Program-made: the position numbers and the translations under genes
Source of the DNA: Catellatospora citrea
GTDB lineage: Bacteria; Actinomycetota; Actinomycetes; Mycobacteriales; Micromonosporaceae
DNA length: 64,000 nucleotides
NCBI RefSeq assembly: GCF_003610235.1
Contig: NZ_RAPR01000001.1
Location: forward strand, 682,001-746,000
Direction of reading: 5' to 3'
The notes under the pieces: model-generated
Told to the model about the DNA's origin: nothing
The model's input: only the letters and a program-made list of their open reading frames with translations
Database searches by the model: none
Shown here: positions 61,506-64,000 of the stretch, in pieces
Layout: the number at the start of each line of letters is the position of its first letter
Numbering within the stretch: the stretch's first letter is position 1

Positions 61506-61526
61506 TTCAGCCCACGCGCGGTACCG

Positions 61527-63734
61527 TCACAGCCGCAGTGGCAGGCTGCGCAGCCGTGGCCCGCCCGCCGCATGGACCGCGTTGGCCACCGCGGCGGGCA
61601 CCGGGCCGACCACCGGCTCACCCATGCCGTACGGCACGTCTGCCCCGCCGGTGAAGGTCACCCGCACCGGCGGCGTGTCGGCCATGCCCAGGATCGGATA
61701 GCTGTCGAAGTTGTCCGACACGACCTGCCCGTCGCGGATCTGCAGGCTCTCCCGCAGCGCCGAACTCAGTCCCATCACGATCGACCCCTGCGCCTGCAGC
61801 TTCGCCCCGGCCGGGTTGACCACCAGGCCGCAGTCCACCGCCGCGTCGATACCCGTGACACGCAGCCGACCGCCGGACAGATCGACCTCGGCGACCACGG
61901 CCACCACCGTGCCGACATCACCGGAGCACGCGATGCCCCGGCCCCGGCCGGGCGGCAGCGATTCACCCCAGCCCGCCATCTGCGCCGCGGTCCGCAGCAC
62001 GGTCCGCAGCCGCTCCCCCTGCTCGCCGCTCTTGCGCAGGTGCGCCAGCCGGTAGGTCAGCGGATCGGACCCGGCCGCCTCGGCCAGCTCGTCGAAGAAA
62101 CTCTCCAGCGCGAACGTGTTGGGCATCAGCCCCAGCCCGCGCCACGGCCCGGTCGGCACCGGCAGCTGCTCGCGGCGGTTCACCAGCCGGTACGCGGGCA
62201 GGTCGTACGGCAGGAACAGGCCCAGCAGCCCGCCCGGGTCGAAGCCGAGCAGGCTGCGCACCGGCTCGGGCAGCCCCGCGACGGCCCAGATGATGTCCCC
62301 TGCGGCGCTGTGCTGCTCCACGCCCCGGATCATGCCGTCGGGCCCGATCGAGCCGCGCATGACGGTGTGCGTCGGCGGCCGGTAGAAGGCCTGCCTCAGG
62401 TCGGTGTCGCGGGTCCAGCCGACGTGCACCGGACGACCGGTGGCCGCGGACAGCCGCGCCGCCTCGACGGCCAGGTGCTGGCCGCCCTTGCGCCCGAACG
62501 AGCCGCCGAGCTGGGTGACGTGGACGACGACCGGCCGGTCCTCCCCCAGCGCGGCGTGCAGGTCCTCCAGCACGCTCTCCGGGCTCTGCGTCGGCACCCA
62601 GACCTCGACCTTGCCGGCCGGGCCCGGCTCCACCTTGGCCAGTGCCGCGAGCGGCTCCAGGTGGGCGTGGGCGGCCATCGGCGTACGGTATTCGGCTGCG
62701 ACGATCCTGCCCTGCGACAGGGCGGCGCGGATCGAGCCGTCCCGGCGCAGCACCACGCCGTCACCGGCGGTGACCTGCTGTTCGAGCGCCGTCGTGTCGA
62801 CGCGGGTGCCCTCGCTCCAGGTCACCTTCAGGGCCCGCGCCGCCGCCCAGGCCCGGGTCCTGGTGTCGGCGACCACCCCGGCGAACCCGGCCTCGACGTC
62901 GATGACCACCTGTCGCACGCCGGGCAAACCCGCGGCGTCGCCCGCTTCGGCGCTCTCCAGCCGCGCCCCGAAGCGCGGCGGCACGGCGAACGCGCCATAG
63001 CCCATGTCCGGCAGCCGGGCGTCGTAGCCGTAGACCGCCTCACCCAGCACCTTCGCCCGGAAGTCGACCCGGGGCACGGACCGGCCGATGCTGGTGAACT
63101 CCCCGGCCGGGCGCAGCACCGGCGGCTCGGCGGGCTCCTGCCACGGCCCCTGATGCGCGGCGATCACGTCCTGGTAGGGCAGCTTCCGGTCCGTTCCGGC
63201 GACCTGGAACACGCCGTCGGCGGCGGTCAACTGCTGCGTTTCCGTGCCTAGCTGCTCCGCCGCGGCCAGCGCCAGCATCGAGCGCACCGCGGCGGCCGCC
63301 TCGCGGATCGGGGTGTACAGCGAGGCCACGGACGTGGAGCCGAACGTGAACAGCGTCGCCGCCGGGAACCCGCGTGCCGTGTCGGCCTGCACCACTCCCA
63401 GCTGCTCCGGCCGCACCCGCAGTTCCTCGGCCGCCACCTGGGCCAGCGCGGTGTGGATGCCCTGCCCCATCTCGATCTTCGGCACGTGCAGGGTGATGCC
63501 GTCGCGGGTCAGCTCGAACCACACCAGCGACGACTCGGGGATCTCGGTCGGGCCGGTGCCGCGTTCCAGCATCCACCGCACCAGCGACGGGCGGCCGTAC
63601 TCCAGCGCGACCGGCACACCCACCAGCAGTGTCCCGAAAGTCGCCCCCGCCCCGATCAGCAGGCGGCGGCGTGCGACCCGCCAGTGGCGGGCACGGCCGA
63701 CCGGTGCGGGCGGATCGGCGGTCGCGTCGCTCAT
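61527..63734 (-). CDS. Molybdopterin-binding large subunit, isoquinoline 1-oxidoreductase beta type
   Basis: A 735-aa xanthine dehydrogenase-family large subunit. A twin-arginine-like RRRLLIGAGATFGTLLVGV at about residues 24-42 suggests Tat export or anchoring. Molybdenum-cofactor contacts are seen in EMGQGIHTALAQ, QLGGSFGRKGG and near the end GMGEPVVGPVPAAVANAV, where the Glu is the catalytic base of the family. Length and order fit IorB-type enzymes, which hydroxylate aldehydes or N-heterocycles. ATG 63734 overlaps the stop of the iron-sulfur subunit (ATGA); a longer frame upstream is an artefact. Confidence 0.93.
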   Translation of the reverse strand: MSDATADPPAPVGRARHWRVARRRLLIGAGATFGTLLVGVPVALEYGRPSLVRWMLERGTGPTEIPESSLVWFELTRDGITLHVPKIEMGQGIHTALAQVAAEELRVRPEQLGVVQADTARGFPAATLFTFGSTSVASLYTPIREAAAAVRSMLALAAAEQLGTETQQLTAADGVFQVAGTDRKLPYQDVIAAHQGPWQEPAEPPVLRPAGEFTSIGRSVPRVDFRAKVLGEAVYGYDARLPDMGYGAFAVPPRFGARLESAEAGDAAGLPGVRQVVIDVEAGFAGVVADTRTRAWAAARALKVTWSEGTRVDTTALEQQVTAGDGVVLRRDGSIRAALSQGRIVAAEYRTPMAAHAHLEPLAALAKVEPGPAGKVEVWVPTQSPESVLEDLHAALGEDRPVVVHVTQLGGSFGRKGGQHLAVEAARLSAATGRPVHVGWTRDTDLRQAFYRPPTHTVMRGSIGPDGMIRGVEQHSAAGDIIWAVAGLPEPVRSLLGFDPGGLLGLFLPYDLPAYRLVNRREQLPVPTGPWRGLGLMPNTFALESFFDELAEAAGSDPLTYRLAHLRKSGEQGERLRTVLRTAAQMAGWGESLPPGRGRGIACSGDVGTVVAVVAEVDLSGGRLRVTGIDAAVDCGLVVNPAGAKLQAQGSIVMGLSSALRESLQIRDGQVVSDNFDSYPILGMADTPPVRVTFTGGADVPYGMGEPVVGPVPAAVANAVHAAGGPRLRSLPLRL

Positions 63735-64000
63735 CTGTCGCGGGCCAGCTCGGCGGCGCGGGCGACCGCCGCCTTGATCGTGTTGTAGCCGCCGCACCGG
63801 CACAGGTTCGGCTGCGCGGCTTCGGCGATGGCAGCCTCGTCCGGGGCGGGATCGCGGGCCAGCAGCGCGACGGCGCTGAGCACGTGGCCGGGCAGGCACC
63901 AGCCGCATTGCAGCGGGTTCTCCACGAACGCCTGCTGCACCGGATGCAACGCGACGACCGCACCGTCGGCGTCGCGCTCGGCGAGGCCTTCCAGCGTCAC
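63731..64000 (-). CDS. [2Fe-2S] small subunit, isoquinoline 1-oxidoreductase alpha type (N-terminus cut by window)
   Basis: The visible 89 residues are the C-terminal four-helix [2Fe-2S] domain: LQCGWCLPG and LCRCGGYNTI, the second cluster-binding pair set of xanthine dehydrogenase-type small subunits. The N-terminal plant-type ferredoxin domain lies beyond 64000. It passes electrons from the molybdenum site to an acceptor and forms a heterodimer with the 61527 product. Confidence 0.93.
   Translation of the reverse strand: MTLEGLAERDADGAVVALHPVQQAFVENPLQCGWCLPGHVLSAVALLARDPAPDEAAIAEAAQPNLCRCGGYNTIKAAVARAAELARDR

Overview
The window is about 70% GC by eye, with dense coding, GTG starts and frequent 4-nt ATGA/GTGA overlaps. 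AfsR/SARP-type regulators, SHOCT and DUF1990 proteins, EspC-like and VanZ-like proteins and F5/8C-bearing secreted glycosidases all point to a filamentous actinomycete. The family mix suggests Micromonosporaceae or a relative; this is inference. It reads as chromosomal accessory or arm-type DNA. I see no rRNA, tRNA, CRISPR array or intact mobile element.

Layout. 1-3105 (minus): a sugar ABC importer (binding lipoprotein, two permeases) behind a promoter that overlaps a LacI-type operator. 3224-4619: DUF1990 and YndJ-like pair with two identical 18-bp palindromes. 4650-8669: a MerR regulon in which the same MerR-type promoter box precedes a VOC protein/flavin disulfide-reductase pair and an SDR gene. 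8671-12110 (minus): quinone-oxidoreductase-like enzyme, VanY-type lipoprotein, MFS exporter. 12204-14930 (plus): a three-gene unit of an EspC/WXG-like protein, a WXG-RTX-M91 metalloprotease and a translationally coupled lipoprotein. 15023-17205 (minus): DUF6000-like protein, then PadR plus membrane protein. 17314-22046 (plus, with one minus gene at 19612-19998): secreted propeller-like protein, small hypotheticals, DrrAB-type exporter.

22050-31494 has two large AfsR/SARP-like regulators around a VanZ-like gene, a snapalysin (M7) and a three-gene metzincin operon. 31561-35028 is a very large secreted protein (PA14, sugar-dehydrogenase-like propeller, two F5/8C modules, DUF1080). 35409-43417 is a xyloglucan-oligosaccharide-type locus: importer, GH31 alpha-xylosidase, GH1 beta-glucosidase and LacI regulator. 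43844-49323 holds a SHOCT membrane protein, a secreted GH92 alpha-mannosidase, a sulfotransferase and an NmrA-like protein. 49379-50987 is a cobalt-type nitrile hydratase operon (beta, alpha, His-tailed activator).

51212-64000 has a 66-aa protein, a polytopic membrane protein, an intracellular serpin, a two-component system divergent from a FtsX-type ABC exporter, a luciferase-like monooxygenase/MarR/FMN reductase operon, and an isoquinoline-1-oxidoreductase-type molybdoenzyme running off the end.

The strongest candidate for an undescribed system is 12204-14930: a type VII-like export partner, an RTX/M91 metalloprotease and a coupled lipoprotein that may be its immunity or anchoring factor. 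The metzincin operon at 26794-28365 and the serpin at 52392-53552 come next. Regulatory DNA is unusually legible: paired operators, at least four probable leaderless genes, an SD-sequestering hairpin and a 52-bp interrupted palindrome at the two-component/ABC junction.
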